Below are positions 29,763-38,048 of a stretch of 64,000 nucleotides of DNA, piece after piece (positions within the stretch are counted from its first letter, which is position 1; every line of letters starts with the position of its first letter). A program made the translations under genes and the position numbers. The stretch is from NCBI GenBank assembly GCA_029862205.1, contig JAOTXT010000015.1, forward strand, positions 1-64,000. Reading direction: 5' to 3'. Origin of the DNA: Paracoccaceae bacterium (GTDB lineage: Bacteria > Pseudomonadota > Alphaproteobacteria > Rhodobacterales > Rhodobacteraceae). The notes under the pieces were generated by a model, which searched no databases, was not told the DNA's origin, and worked only from the letters and a program-made list of their open reading frames with translations.

Positions 29763-30982
29763 GTTGAAAACCCGATCTCTTCCGGTGTGAAGGTGACATG
29801 GATCAGCTTCCACCCGTCGTATTTCTCGGGCGGAAGTTTCTTGAATTCGCCGGCGGCCTCGGCGCGCAGCAATGCCCGGCGGCCCGAACGGAACAGGACC
29901 TGCTGGGTCGCCTGGTCGCCGCCGCCCGCATCGATCATTTCGGGCTTGCCGACGATCGAGGCGTCATTGGCCAGCTTGATGCGGATGGTGACCTGCAGGC
30001 TGCGGTCCGAGCGGTTGCCATTATAGACGAAGTAGCGCTTGATCCCCAGCCGCAGCGCGTCTTTCTCGCCCACGGTGACGATATTGGCGAATTGCGAGCT
30101 GGCGGTTGCGGCCGGCTCGGCGGGTTTGGGCTCGGCCTCCGACTCCGATTCATTGGGTTCGGGCGCTTTCACCGCCGGGTCAGGCTTGCGCGCGGCCAAC
30201 GCGGCGGCCGCCCTGTCGGCGGGCTTGGCGACCGGCAGCTTCGCCTCGCGCGGGGCCGGGCCCAAAGGCGCGGTCTCGCCGGGGTCCTCGGCGGCCTGGT
30301 CTTCCGGGTCCGGCGCTTCGGGTGCCGCGGCGATCTCGGGCTCCGGTTCCGGCTGCTCGGCCAGTTCCGGGTCGGGTTCGGGCTGAGGCTCGGCCACGGG
30401 TTCGGGCTCGGGCGGTGCGGGCGCGCGCGGGGCGGCCTCGGGCGTGGGCGCGGCGGCGAGCGCCTGGACCGGTTCGGTCGAAGGCGCGCTCTCAGGTGTC
30501 GGTGCCTGGTGCAGAACCTCGTCCGGCGAGGGGATCTCGGCGATCGAGGCACGCGGCGGCTCGGTCACGACCGAGGTCGGCGGCGGCGGGATCAGCAGCG
30601 CCGAGAGATCGGGCGGCGTGTCTTCCGGCTCGGCATCCGAGGCGAGGCTCGGCATGTCGGGCAACTCGATCGCCACATCGGGCGCCGGCAGTTCGGCCAC
30701 CGCCTGGTCCTTGACCACCTCGGGCTGCAACTCCTCCGGCGTCTCCTGCGGCACGACCGGCGCGGCCGAGACCGCAGCGTCAAACTCGCTGCCGTCGATC
30801 AGCTCGACCTCGGTGACGTTGAGCGGGACGGATTCGCGGGCCGAGAGGAAGTCGGTGCCGAACAAAAGGAACACCAGGAGAGCGATATGCATCGCCCCCG
30901 AAATGGTCGCGCCTTCCCTGAGCTCGACTGGCTTGAGCCCAGCAGGCCTGATTTCGCCTGGCCTCATCTCGACTTCGCGCAT
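29759..30982 (-). CDS. tolA: TolA-like energy-transducing protein
   Basis: A 407-residue protein assigned mostly by position between tolR and tolB. One N-terminal membrane anchor ([15 protein letters not shown], about 32-46) is followed by a 230-residue Pro/Glu/Ala/Asp-rich region replacing the long helix of enteric TolA. A compact C-terminal domain (about 300-407) with [27 protein letters not shown] (given in part) would contact Pal/TolB. The TolA C-domain is recognisable only loosely. It spans the periplasm and passes TolQR proton-motive energy outward. Confidence 0.88.
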   Translation of the reverse strand: MREVEMRPGEIRPAGLKPVELREGATISGAMHIALLVFLLFGTDFLSARESVPLNVTEVELIDGSEFDAAVSAAPVVPQETPEELQPEVVKDQAVAELPAPDVAIELPDMPSLASDAEPEDTPPDLSALLIPPPPTSVVTEPPRASIAEIPSPDEVLHQAPTPESAPSTEPVQALAAAPTPEAAPRAPAPPEPEPVAEPQPEPDPELAEQPEPEPEIAAAPEAPDPEDQAAEDPGETAPLGPAPREAKLPVAKPADRAAAALAARKPDPAVKAPEPNESESEAEPKPAEPAATASSQFANIVTVGEKDALRLGIKRYFVYNGNRSDRSLQVTIRIKLANDASIVGKPEMIDAGGGDQATQQVLFRSGRRALLRAEAAGEFKKLPPEKYDGWKLIHVTFTPEEIGFST

Positions 30983-31032
30983 CCAGGATGCCCCTGCCGA
31001 ACCTCGTCCGCAATTCAGTTCAGTTCTTACGT

Positions 31033-31497
31033 TCAGTTTCTACGTTCCGTGGACGGCTGATCCGTCACCAGTCCAATATTGTTGAACCCGCCAGCGTTGA
31101 GTGCGCCCATGATCTGCATCACGACGCCGTAATCCAGCGACTGATCGGCGCGCAAATAAACCCGGCTCGATTTCCGTTCCGCCTGGATCGCGGTCAGCTT
31201 CGGGATCAGCTCGGCCGGGTCGATCAAGCTTTTCTGGATATAGACCTTACCCTCGGCGTCCAAGTTGATGGTCAACGGCTCCTCCTGCGGGGTCGGCAGG
31301 GGCTGAGCCTGGCTTTTCGGCAGCTCCAGCGGCACGCCCACCGTCAGAAGCGGCGCGGCCACCATGAAAATGATCAAAAGCACCAGCATGACGTCCACGA
31401 AGGGCGTCACGTTGATCTCCGCCATCGGCCGCATCCCGCCGCTGCGTCGCCGCGCGCCGGCGCGGCTTTGCGCGGCCTGTGCCCGCATGACCGTCAT
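31033..31497 (-). CDS. tolR: Tol-Pal system protein TolR
   Basis: A 154-residue ExbD/TolR protein. The single membrane helix holds the proton-carrying Asp in INVTPFVDVMLVLLIIFMV (Asp near residue 35), and the periplasmic domain ends in DYGVVMQIMGALNAGG. It forms the stator-linked motor with TolQ, whose stop it overlaps by four bases. Confidence 0.97.
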   Translation of the reverse strand: MTVMRAQAAQSRAGARRRSGGMRPMAEINVTPFVDVMLVLLIIFMVAAPLLTVGVPLELPKSQAQPLPTPQEEPLTINLDAEGKVYIQKSLIDPAELIPKLTAIQAERKSSRVYLRADQSLDYGVVMQIMGALNAGGFNNIGLVTDQPSTERRN

Positions 31498-32267
31498 GAC
31501 GTTCCTCCGCTTTGCCGATCGATCTGGCGCCCCAGGATCGTAGAGAATTCATCGGCGAAATTCTCCAGCCAGCCGCTCAAACGTTCGGCATCCGCCGAGA
31601 GCCGGTTATAGGCGACAACCGCCGGGATCGCGGCCAAAAGGCCCAGGGCGGTCGCCAACAGCGCCTCGGCGATGCCGGGCGCGACCACGGCCAGCGAGGT
31701 GTTCTGCTGGACGGCGATTGATTCGAAAGCGTGCTTGATGCCCCAGACCGTGCCGAAAAGCCCAACAAAGGGCGAGACCGAGCCGACGGTCGCCAGGAAG
31801 GACAGATGCTTGTTCACCTGCTCGCCCTCGCGCGCGATGGCAACATTCATCGCACGATCGACCCGTGCCTGGGTGCCAGGAATCAACCCACCCTCCTGGC
31901 GCAGCGAGCGGCGCCACTCGGTCATGCCGGCGGTGAAAACCCGCTCGATCGGGGTATTCGGCCTGTCACCAACCCGGTCGAACAGCTCGTCGAGCGGCTT
32001 GCCGGACCAGAACTGGTCCTCGAACTTGCCCGAACGCCCGGTCAAGCGTCTGAAAAGCAGCAATTTTTCGAAAATCACCGCCCAGGACCAGAAAGACGCC
32101 AAGACCAGGATGATCATCACTGCCTGCACCACCCATGTGGCGCGCAAGAACATCGCCGTCAGCGAAAAATCTATACCATCGACTTCGGGGGCCGCCAGGG
32201 CAGCCTCGGTTCCAGTCGCCTGCGCCGCCGCGATCACCGCGGCAACGGTCAATCCAAATGGATCCAT
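31494..32267 (-). CDS. tolQ: Tol-Pal system protein TolQ
   Basis: A 257-residue MotA/TolQ/ExbB proton channel. Three membrane helices are visible: the first near 40-65 (VVQAVMIILVLASFWSWAVIF), and the second and third at PFVGLFGTVWGIKHAF and ALLATALGLLAAIPAVVAYN, which carry the conserved ion-path Thr residues. The start at 32267 is preceded by an N-terminal periplasmic segment longer than in E. coli. Together with TolR it drives outer-membrane constriction at division. Confidence 0.97.
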   Translation of the reverse strand: MDPFGLTVAAVIAAAQATGTEAALAAPEVDGIDFSLTAMFLRATWVVQAVMIILVLASFWSWAVIFEKLLLFRRLTGRSGKFEDQFWSGKPLDELFDRVGDRPNTPIERVFTAGMTEWRRSLRQEGGLIPGTQARVDRAMNVAIAREGEQVNKHLSFLATVGSVSPFVGLFGTVWGIKHAFESIAVQQNTSLAVVAPGIAEALLATALGLLAAIPAVVAYNRLSADAERLSGWLENFADEFSTILGRQIDRQSGGTS

Positions 32268-32447
32268 TTGCACGTTCCTGCCCTCATGCCTCGTGCCCGC
32301 GCCGCTTGCCCATATTTGACGCCGATTGATCGGCAATCCTTGGGCTTTCGGTCTGTTTTAGCGCCGCGCGCGGGATCTTTATGCGCGATATCGTCGAAAA
32401 TTGCGAGCGGTTCAATCCCTAGCGGTAATCCGTGACCTCACGGGATG

Positions 32448-32849
32448 TTACAAGACCAGCCGCTCGAGCGCCTGGCGGACGGGGTGCGGCAGGCGCCGTG
32501 GCCGGCCCTCCGTGTCCATGCAGGCGACCGTCACCTGGGCACGGATCAGGCAATCGCCAGCGCGCCAGACTTCCTGCGCCATTTCGGCCGAGGCGCCTTT
32601 CAACCGCGTGACGGCGGTGCGCACTTCTAGCATGTCCTCGAACCGGGCCGGACCCAGATAGTCGATCTCGAGGCGCCGGACCACGAAGACCAGGCCCTGG
32701 TCCCGTTTCATCGTGCCCTGGTCGACGCCAAGATCGCGCAGCGCCTCGGACCGGCCGCGCTCGATGAATTTCAGGTAATTGGCGTAGTAGACGACCCCGG
32801 CGAGATCGGTGTCCTCGTAATAGACGCGGAGGCCGAGCCTATGAATCAT
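32448..32849 (-). CDS. ybgC: Tol-Pal-associated acyl-CoA thioesterase
   Basis: A 133-residue hotdog thioesterase of the 4-hydroxybenzoyl-CoA type. The active-site motif is [24 protein letters not shown], with Asp near residue 15; quoted in part, the D-T-D-x-x-G-V-V-Y-Y pattern is complete. It hydrolyses short acyl-CoA or acyl-ACP. The start [10 protein letters not shown] overlaps the 3' end of ruvB by 11 bases. It leads into tolQ after a 180-base gap, the usual ybgC-tol order. Confidence 0.94.
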   Translation of the reverse strand: MIHRLGLRVYYEDTDLAGVVYYANYLKFIERGRSEALRDLGVDQGTMKRDQGLVFVVRRLEIDYLGPARFEDMLEVRTAVTRLKGASAEMAQEVWRAGDCLIRAQVTVACMDTEGRPRRLPHPVRQALERLVL

Positions 32850-33897
32850 CGCGCTCGAAAAGTTCCGTCTGCTCGGCACCTTTAGGCGGGGTGAGCCCCA
32901 GATGCCGCCAGGCGCCTTGGGTCAAGACCCGGCCGCGCGGGGTGCGGGCCACCAGGCCCGCCTGCATCAGGAAAGGCTCGACCACCTCTTCGATCGCGTC
33001 GCGGGCCTCGCTCAGCACCGCGCACATCGTCTCGACACCCACCGGGCCGCCGCCGTAGTGCTGGGCGATCGCGGTGAGATAACGCCGGTCGGCGCCGTCG
33101 AGGCCCAGGTGATCGACCCCCAGCCGCGCCAGGGCCTGATCGGCCAGGTCGCGGCTCAGCCGCCCGTCTGTCTCGATGAGGGCAAAATCGGCAACCCGGC
33201 GCAACAGCCGCCCGGCGACACGCGGGGTGCCACGGGCGCGGCGCGCAATCTCGGTGATGCCGTCGGCTTCCACCTCGAGCCCCATCAGCCGCGCGGCGCG
33301 GCCGACGATCTGGGCCAGCTCGTCATGGGTGTAGAATTCCAACCGTGTCGGGATGCCGAAACGGTCCCGCAGCGGTGTGGTCAACAGCCCCAGCCGCGTC
33401 GTCGCGCCGATCAGAGTGAAGGGGGCGAGGTCGATTCGGACGGTCCGCGCCGCCGGGCCTTCGCCGATCACCAAATCCAGCTCGAAATCCTCCATCGCCG
33501 GGTAGAGGATCTCTTCGACGACCGGGCTTAGGCGATGGATCTCGTCGATGAAAAGCACATCGCGCGGCTCCAAATTGGTCAGCACCGCCGCCAGGTCGCC
33601 CGCCTTGGCGATGACGGGCCCGGAGGTCATGCGGAAATTCACGCCCAGTTCCCGCGCCACGATCTGTGCCAGCGTGGTCTTTCCGAGGCCCGGCGGCCCA
33701 TAGAGCAGCAGGTGGTCGAGCGCCGTGCCGCGCTGGCGCGCGGCGTCGATGAAGACACGCAAGTTCGACCGGGCCTCGGCCTGGCCGGTGAAATCGCTGA
33801 GCAATTGCGGGCGCAGGTTACGCTCGTCGGCATCCTGGTCATGCGCCTCGCCACGCAGGATCGGGTCGGATACCGGGTCGGTCTCGGGCATAACCAT
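32839..33897 (-). CDS. ruvB: Holliday junction branch migration ATPase RuvB
   Basis: A 352-residue AAA+ motor that drives branch migration on RuvA-bound junctions. Walker [10 protein letters not shown] is at 67-75, Walker [12 protein letters not shown], sensor 1 IGATTR, the arginine-finger region LRDRFG and a C-terminal winged helix ([16 protein letters not shown]). Normal length. Start ATG at 33897, three bases after ruvA; a second ATG two codons on is equally possible. Confidence 0.98.
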   Translation of the reverse strand: MVMPETDPVSDPILRGEAHDQDADERNLRPQLLSDFTGQAEARSNLRVFIDAARQRGTALDHLLLYGPPGLGKTTLAQIVARELGVNFRMTSGPVIAKAGDLAAVLTNLEPRDVLFIDEIHRLSPVVEEILYPAMEDFELDLVIGEGPAARTVRIDLAPFTLIGATTRLGLLTTPLRDRFGIPTRLEFYTHDELAQIVGRAARLMGLEVEADGITEIARRARGTPRVAGRLLRRVADFALIETDGRLSRDLADQALARLGVDHLGLDGADRRYLTAIAQHYGGGPVGVETMCAVLSEARDAIEEVVEPFLMQAGLVARTPRGRVLTQGAWRHLGLTPPKGAEQTELFERDDS

Positions 33898-33900
33898 AGC

Positions 33901-34554
33901 CTAGAGCGTCCGGTCCAAGGATTTCAACGCCGCCTTGATCAAATGGCCCGAGCCGTTAGCCGAGCTGTTGTCCGCCTCGGCGGCTTCGGCCACTGCGCGG
34001 GCGGCCTGCATCCGGTCATAGCCGAGATTGACCAAGGCCGAGAGTGCGTCCGCAGTTGCCGCCGCATCCTCGGGCAAGGCCTTGGGCTCGGTGCCGGAGC
34101 CGAGGATCGCCGCGGCGGCCTCGCGTTGGCCTTGGGCGCCGAGCGCCATCACTGAGGGGGCCTTGTCGTTCAGCTCGTTGACGATGCGGGCCGCCAGTTT
34201 GGGCCCGACGCCCGGCGCACCCCGGATCGCGCCTGCATCGCCGAGCGCGAGCGCCCGGCTGACCCCGTCCGGTCCCAGCACGCCGAGGATCGCCAGCGAG
34301 GCCTTGGCGCCGACCCCCTGCACGCTGGTCAAGAGCCGGTGCCATTCGCGCTCGGCCAGCGTCCGGAAGCCGACGAGTTGCATCAGATCCTCGCGCACCA
34401 CCATCTCGGTATAGAGCGACGCCATCTCCCCCGGGGCCGGAAGTGCGGCGAGCGTGGAGGGCGCGCAATGGACGATATAGCCGATGCCGCCGGCCTCGAT
34501 CAGCGCATGATCCTCGGCCACATAGTCGATGATGCCCGTGATCTTGCCGATCAT
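33901..34554 (-). CDS. ruvA: Holliday junction DNA-binding protein RuvA
   Basis: A 217-residue protein forming tetramers that clamp four-way junctions. It has the N-terminal OB fold ([26 protein letters not shown], in part), helix-hairpin-helix segments [16 protein letters not shown] and [17 protein letters not shown], and a C-terminal UBA-like domain ([16 protein letters not shown]) that regulates RuvB. It overlaps ruvC by four bases. Confidence 0.97.
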   Translation of the reverse strand: MIGKITGIIDYVAEDHALIEAGGIGYIVHCAPSTLAALPAPGEMASLYTEMVVREDLMQLVGFRTLAEREWHRLLTSVQGVGAKASLAILGVLGPDGVSRALALGDAGAIRGAPGVGPKLAARIVNELNDKAPSVMALGAQGQREAAAAILGSGTEPKALPEDAAATADALSALVNLGYDRMQAARAVAEAAEADNSSANGSGHLIKAALKSLDRTL

Positions 34555-35054
34555 CGTGCCGCCTCCAGCGCCTCGGTCAGGCGCGATCCAGTCTTGGCGG
34601 CCCAGGCATGGCAGATCGCCACCGCCAGCGCGTCCGCCGCATCCGCGCCGTTCAACGGCACGCCGGGAAGCAGCAGCTTGACCATATGCTGGATTTGGCC
34701 CTTTTCCGCATGGCCGACGCCGACCACGGCCTTCTTGACCGCGTTGGGCGCGTATTCCGCGACTGGCAATCCGTGGCGCGCCGGAACCAGAAGCGAGATC
34801 GCACGCGCCTGACCCAGTTTCAGAGTTCCGGCCGCGTCTTTGTTGACGAACGTGTGCTCGACCGCCGCCTTATCGGGGGCGTGATTCAGGATCACCTGCT
34901 CGATCTGCGTATAGAGGCCGGCTAGACGGCCGGCCAAGGCACCCGCATCGGTAGTGCAAACCCCGTTTGCCACATGGGTGAGTCGGCTTCCCGCCACATC
35001 CACGATGCCCCAGCCGGTGCGCCGGAGCCCCGGATCGAAGCCGATCACCCGCAT
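34551..35054 (-). CDS. ruvC: Holliday junction resolvase RuvC
   Basis: A 167-residue endonuclease of the RNase H-like fold that cuts junctions symmetrically. The catalytic acidic residues are Asp7 in IGFDPGL, the Glu in KAAVEHTFV near 67, and the Asp pair in [14 protein letters not shown] near 140-143. First gene of the ruv-tol-ftsH block; a long AT-richer gap separates it from the divergent DUF1127 gene. Confidence 0.97.
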   Translation of the reverse strand: MRVIGFDPGLRRTGWGIVDVAGSRLTHVANGVCTTDAGALAGRLAGLYTQIEQVILNHAPDKAAVEHTFVNKDAAGTLKLGQARAISLLVPARHGLPVAEYAPNAVKKAVVGVGHAEKGQIQHMVKLLLPGVPLNGADAADALAVAICHAWAAKTGSRLTEALEAAR

Positions 35055-35162
35055 GTTTTATCCCCTGCCCGACATATTTTTTTCACGATTAGCACGAAAG
35101 GGGAACAAAAACCAGCGCTGAAAGCGGTCAAAGCGCCGAAAAGCGACATCGGGAGGTCGTTT

Positions 35163-35177
35163 TTGTGCGTTGCACAA
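35163..35177. promoter_or_regulatory. Perfect TTGTGC-GTT-GCACAA dyad
   Basis: Six-base perfect arms around GTT, with a TGC-N3-GCA core, lying 41 bases before the -35 of the DUF1127 promoter and about 110 bases upstream of ruvC. A similar TGC-AGC-GCA site is in front of the phasin gene (56787-56805). PhaR proteins of related bacteria are reported to bind CTGC-N3-GCAG, so a PhaR-like factor is one candidate. Confidence 0.5.
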
Positions 35178-35217
35178 GATATGCGAAAACTGCATCTCTG
35201 ACATGCACTTACTGCAA

Positions 35218-35246
35218 TTGTCTGCGATCAATTCCGCGCCTATCTT
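35218..35246 (+). promoter_or_regulatory. Sigma70-type promoter of the DUF1127 gene
   Basis: TTGTCT at 35218-35223, 17-base spacer, TATCTT at 35241-35246. Leader of about 55 bases to the ATG at 35308, with AGGAG at 35295-35299. Confidence 0.65.
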
Positions 35247-35307
35247 TTCACCATCGACGGCACCGGAAAGGGTCCGGACCGCGATCGGATAGACAGGAGA
35301 CGCTGAT

Positions 35308-35520
35308 ATGGCCACCAACCACACTGCTGCTGCCGCGCCGTTCGGCGCTATCACCACCCACCGCATCGTCACCGCCGTTGTCGGTGCTGCGGATCGGGTC
35401 CGCATGTGGAATGACACCCGGCGCACCGTGAGCGCATTGCGCGCGCTGACGCCGGACCAGCTCGATGATATCGGCCTGACCACGGCCGACGTCGACAGCT
35501 TCGGCCGCAAGGGTTTCTAA
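35308..35520 (+). CDS. DUF1127 family small protein
   Basis: A 70-residue basic protein. The C-terminal half carries the DUF1127 motif: RRTVSALRALTPDQLDDIGLTTADV, with the Leu-x-x-Leu and DIGL signature (quoted in part). In Rhodobacter and Agrobacterium such proteins influence phosphate and RNA metabolism; the role here is not shown. It is monocistronic with its own promoter and a strong terminator, consistent with high expression. Confidence 0.92.
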   Translation: MATNHTAAAAPFGAITTHRIVTAVVGAADRVRMWNDTRRTVSALRALTPDQLDDIGLTTADVDSFGRKGF

Positions 35521-35574
35521 CCTCCCCCGGTTTGACAGAAACCTGAGCCGCACCAAGCGGCACGTGTCGAGAGA

Positions 35575-35604
35575 GACCGCCCTTCCCTGGAAGGGCGGTC
35601 TTTT
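35575..35604 (+). terminator. Intrinsic terminator of the DUF1127 gene
   Basis: Twelve-base perfect arms GACCGCCCTTCC/GGAAGGGCGGTC at 35575-35600, followed by TTTT. It directly abuts the prmA stop on the other strand. Confidence 0.92.
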
Positions 35605-36479
35605 CATTTGGATCGCTTGCGCAGCAAGAGGCTCGACCACTCGCCAAGATCAATCCGGTCCTCGGAAGTCAGGCCATGCCCGCGATAGACCGCCTGCACC
35701 CCTTGGGCCTGTTTGCGCAAGAGACCGGAGAGGATCACGCGGCCGCCTGGCGCCAGATGGCGCGCCATATCCGGCGCCAGACGCCTAAGCGGCGCCGCAA
35801 GTATATTCGCCATGATCAGCTCATAGGCTGCATAGCGCCGTTCATCCAAGCCGCGAAAACCCGCGGCCTGGTGGCAATTGATCCACGGATGCAAGTGATT
35901 GGCCCGGACATTCTCGGCTGCGGTCGCCACCGCAACCGCCTCGATATCGGCGGCGACGCAAGGAACCCGCCACGCCATGGCCGCGGCCATGGCCAGGACA
36001 CCGGTGCCGCAACCGATATCGGCGACGCGGCGCGGGCGGATGCCGCGCCGGACCAGCCGGTCGAGCAGCAGAAGGCAGCCGCGCGTCGTGCCGTGGTGGC
36101 CCGTGCCGAACGCCATTGCCGCCTCGATTCGCAGCCCCAGTTTATTGACCGCAATCCGGTCGGCGTCGTGTCCGCCATAGAGGATGAACCGGCCGGCCTC
36201 GACCGGGGTCAGCTCGCGCCGGACCTGGGCCACCCAATCGCGGTCCTCGATCCGGCTGACCGCGAAGTCCTGTGCGCCGTGCATTGCCGCGAGAAGCGCC
36301 AGGCCCGCCTGATCCGGCACTTCGGTGAAATAACCCGCGACCTCCCAGCGGCCCGATCCGTCCTCGATCTCGAGGACACCGATGCCCGAGGGTGCCGGAT
36401 CCAGTGCCTCCATCGCCTCGCCCAGCGCCTCGGCCGGGGCCCGGGCCGCCGCCGTCGTCAGAGCTGTCCAAGTCGCCAT
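35604..36479 (-). CDS. prmA: Ribosomal protein L11 methyltransferase
   Basis: A 291-residue AdoMet methyltransferase that trimethylates ribosomal protein L11. It has an N-terminal substrate-recognition domain (about 1-95), the linker with AFGTGHHGTTRGCL, AdoMet motif I ADIGCGTGVLAMAAA, and the NPPY-like IMANILAAPL. The usual N in motif IV is retained as MANIL. Start MATWTALTTAAARAP, just after an AT-poor leader. Convergent with the DUF1127 gene. Confidence 0.95.
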   Translation of the reverse strand: MATWTALTTAAARAPAEALGEAMEALDPAPSGIGVLEIEDGSGRWEVAGYFTEVPDQAGLALLAAMHGAQDFAVSRIEDRDWVAQVRRELTPVEAGRFILYGGHDADRIAVNKLGLRIEAAMAFGTGHHGTTRGCLLLLDRLVRRGIRPRRVADIGCGTGVLAMAAAMAWRVPCVAADIEAVAVATAAENVRANHLHPWINCHQAAGFRGLDERRYAAYELIMANILAAPLRRLAPDMARHLAPGGRVILSGLLRKQAQGVQAVYRGHGLTSEDRIDLGEWSSLLLRKRSK

Positions 36480-36604
36480 CGCCGGTTTCCGATTACTTTG
36501 CCCGTGCCCCTGCCCTGGGGCCAGTTTCAATCCCGGGCGGTCCGGGCTATCTACTATCTGGCCTAACAGGGCAAGGCCGGTAGCGATTCGGTAGAGGCGA
36601 TCCG

Positions 36605-37024
36605 ATGTCCAGCCCCCCGTTCACCGTGCGCGATCTGGGTGAGGTGGCGATCCGCTGCCGCGATCTGACAGCAATGACCGCTTTCTACCGCGACATCGTT
36701 GGGCTCGAGGTGATCGAGGGCGGCTATTCAGAAAGCATTGTGTTCCTGAAGGTCGCCGAAGGCTTCGGAGGTCATATCCAGGTAGTCGCTTTATTCGAAG
36801 CAGGCGCTCAGGAGGCCCCCGCGACCGGCGGCGGATCGTCGCTTCATCATTTAGCGTTGACAGTCCGGCATGAAGACCTGGCACCCGCAAGCGCGTGGTA
36901 TCGCGATAACCGGATTGCGACTCGCGTCGAGCCGCACCCCTGGATCGGCTGGGATAGCATCTATGTTTCGGACCCGGAGGGGAACACGGTCGAACTGGTC
37001 GCCGCGATCCCCAAGAAGGCCTGA
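36605..37024 (+). CDS. VOC-family (glyoxalase-like) protein
   Basis: A 139-residue single vicinal-oxygen-chelate protein made of two beta-alpha-beta-beta-beta modules. It opens with LGEVAIRCRDLTAMTAFYRDIVGLEV, and HHLALTV and VSDPEGNTVELVA supply the His and Glu metal ligands of the second module. It could be a dioxygenase, isomerase or resistance protein; substrate unknown. Convergent with mlaC, whose stop is two bases away. Confidence 0.88.
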   Translation: MSSPPFTVRDLGEVAIRCRDLTAMTAFYRDIVGLEVIEGGYSESIVFLKVAEGFGGHIQVVALFEAGAQEAPATGGGSSLHHLALTVRHEDLAPASAWYRDNRIATRVEPHPWIGWDSIYVSDPEGNTVELVAAIPKKA

Positions 37025-37026
37025 GC

Positions 37027-37638
37027 TCAGGCGCCCAGATCGTTGATCAGCTTGTCCACGTTGCCGCCGCGCGCCTCGAGCATACCGGCGATCTGCTCGC
37101 GCTCGGTCACCAGCATCGAGATGCCCTCGATGACGATATCGGCCACCACCACCCGGCCAGGCCGGTCGCTGACCAGCCATTCCACATTCACCGGCGGCCC
37201 GCTGGTCTGGTAAATCGAGGACTTGACCAACAGGCCCTTCTTGCCCGCATTGATGACGCCGCCAAGCTCGTATTGCTGGCCCGAGGCGCTGGTGCCGGAA
37301 TATTGGCCGAACCGGCCCGCATAGACGCTCGCGATGAACTTTGCGAACGCGGTCGTATAGCGCCTTTGTTGGTCTTCGTTCATGCTGCGCCAGGCCGTGC
37401 CCGCTGCAAACCGCGCGATCTGCGGCATCGCCGCGCGCCGCTCCATGATGGCCAGAAGCCTCGAAGCCTTGCTGGAGGCCTCCCCAGGGGACGAGACCAG
37501 GGCGACGACCTCGTCCATCGTGGCCTTCACATGGGCCGCCGCCTCGTTTTCGCTCAGCGCTACCGCCCATGCGGGTGCGATCAGCGTTCCGATCGCCAGC
37601 ATCGTTGCAGAACTTGTCAGGAATCCGCGCCGGTCCAT
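37027..37638 (-). CDS. MlaC/Ttg2D-like phospholipid-binding protein with Tat-type leader
   Basis: A 203-residue periplasmic protein of the MlaC family. The N-terminus MDRRGFLTSSATMLAIG has the twin-arginine pattern RRGFL followed by a mildly hydrophobic core and AWA. The mature part carries QIARFAAGTAWRSMNEDQQRRY and YAGRFGQYSG, typical of this fold. In E. coli MlaC ferries phospholipids between MlaA and MlaFEDB; no other mla gene is in the window. The start at 37638 has GGAGG seven bases upstream; the ATG at 37644 is too close to that site. Confidence 0.88.
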   Translation of the reverse strand: MDRRGFLTSSATMLAIGTLIAPAWAVALSENEAAAHVKATMDEVVALVSSPGEASSKASRLLAIMERRAAMPQIARFAAGTAWRSMNEDQQRRYTTAFAKFIASVYAGRFGQYSGTSASGQQYELGGVINAGKKGLLVKSSIYQTSGPPVNVEWLVSDRPGRVVVADIVIEGISMLVTEREQIAGMLEARGGNVDKLINDLGA

Positions 37639-38048
37639 CCACATGCCTCCAGTTTCGGTTTTTTCGCCAGTCCCTGCAAATCCGGCCAGCATTACCCCTC
37701 TATTTAATACGGCTGCGCGTCGGCATCCAGCGCAACCATGCTCGGGACGGTAAAGATTTGCGCGGATCGCGGCGCGGCTGCAACGGATTTGCCTATTCTA
37801 GTGTGCAAACACGCACTGGCTCTCCCGCCGAATTAGTTGCTAAATTGCAACAAATCTTCGTATGCCCGTGTCGCCCGAAAGCCGCTCCCTTACGATCACC
37901 TGTCCGCGTAATCAATTCTCGACACTTTTGATGCAATTTCCCCTGCCCCGGCGGCGAATCCATGATAACTCGTCGCTCGGAATCTGATTTGGCTGGTGGA
38001 ACTTGCCGGACATAATTAAACCAGGTATCGACGGCGTCGGAGTGAGCG
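37639..38048. other. 410-base intergenic region before type I secretion genes
   Basis: Divergent region, noticeably AT-richer than the genes around it. It holds a dyad GTTGC-TAAATT-GCAAC at 37836-37851 and a CATAATTAAACC stretch near 38010-38021 that could be a -10 region for the ABC gene, with CGGAGTGAG before its ATG. No open reading frame with coding character and no RNA gene recognised. Confidence 0.5.
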
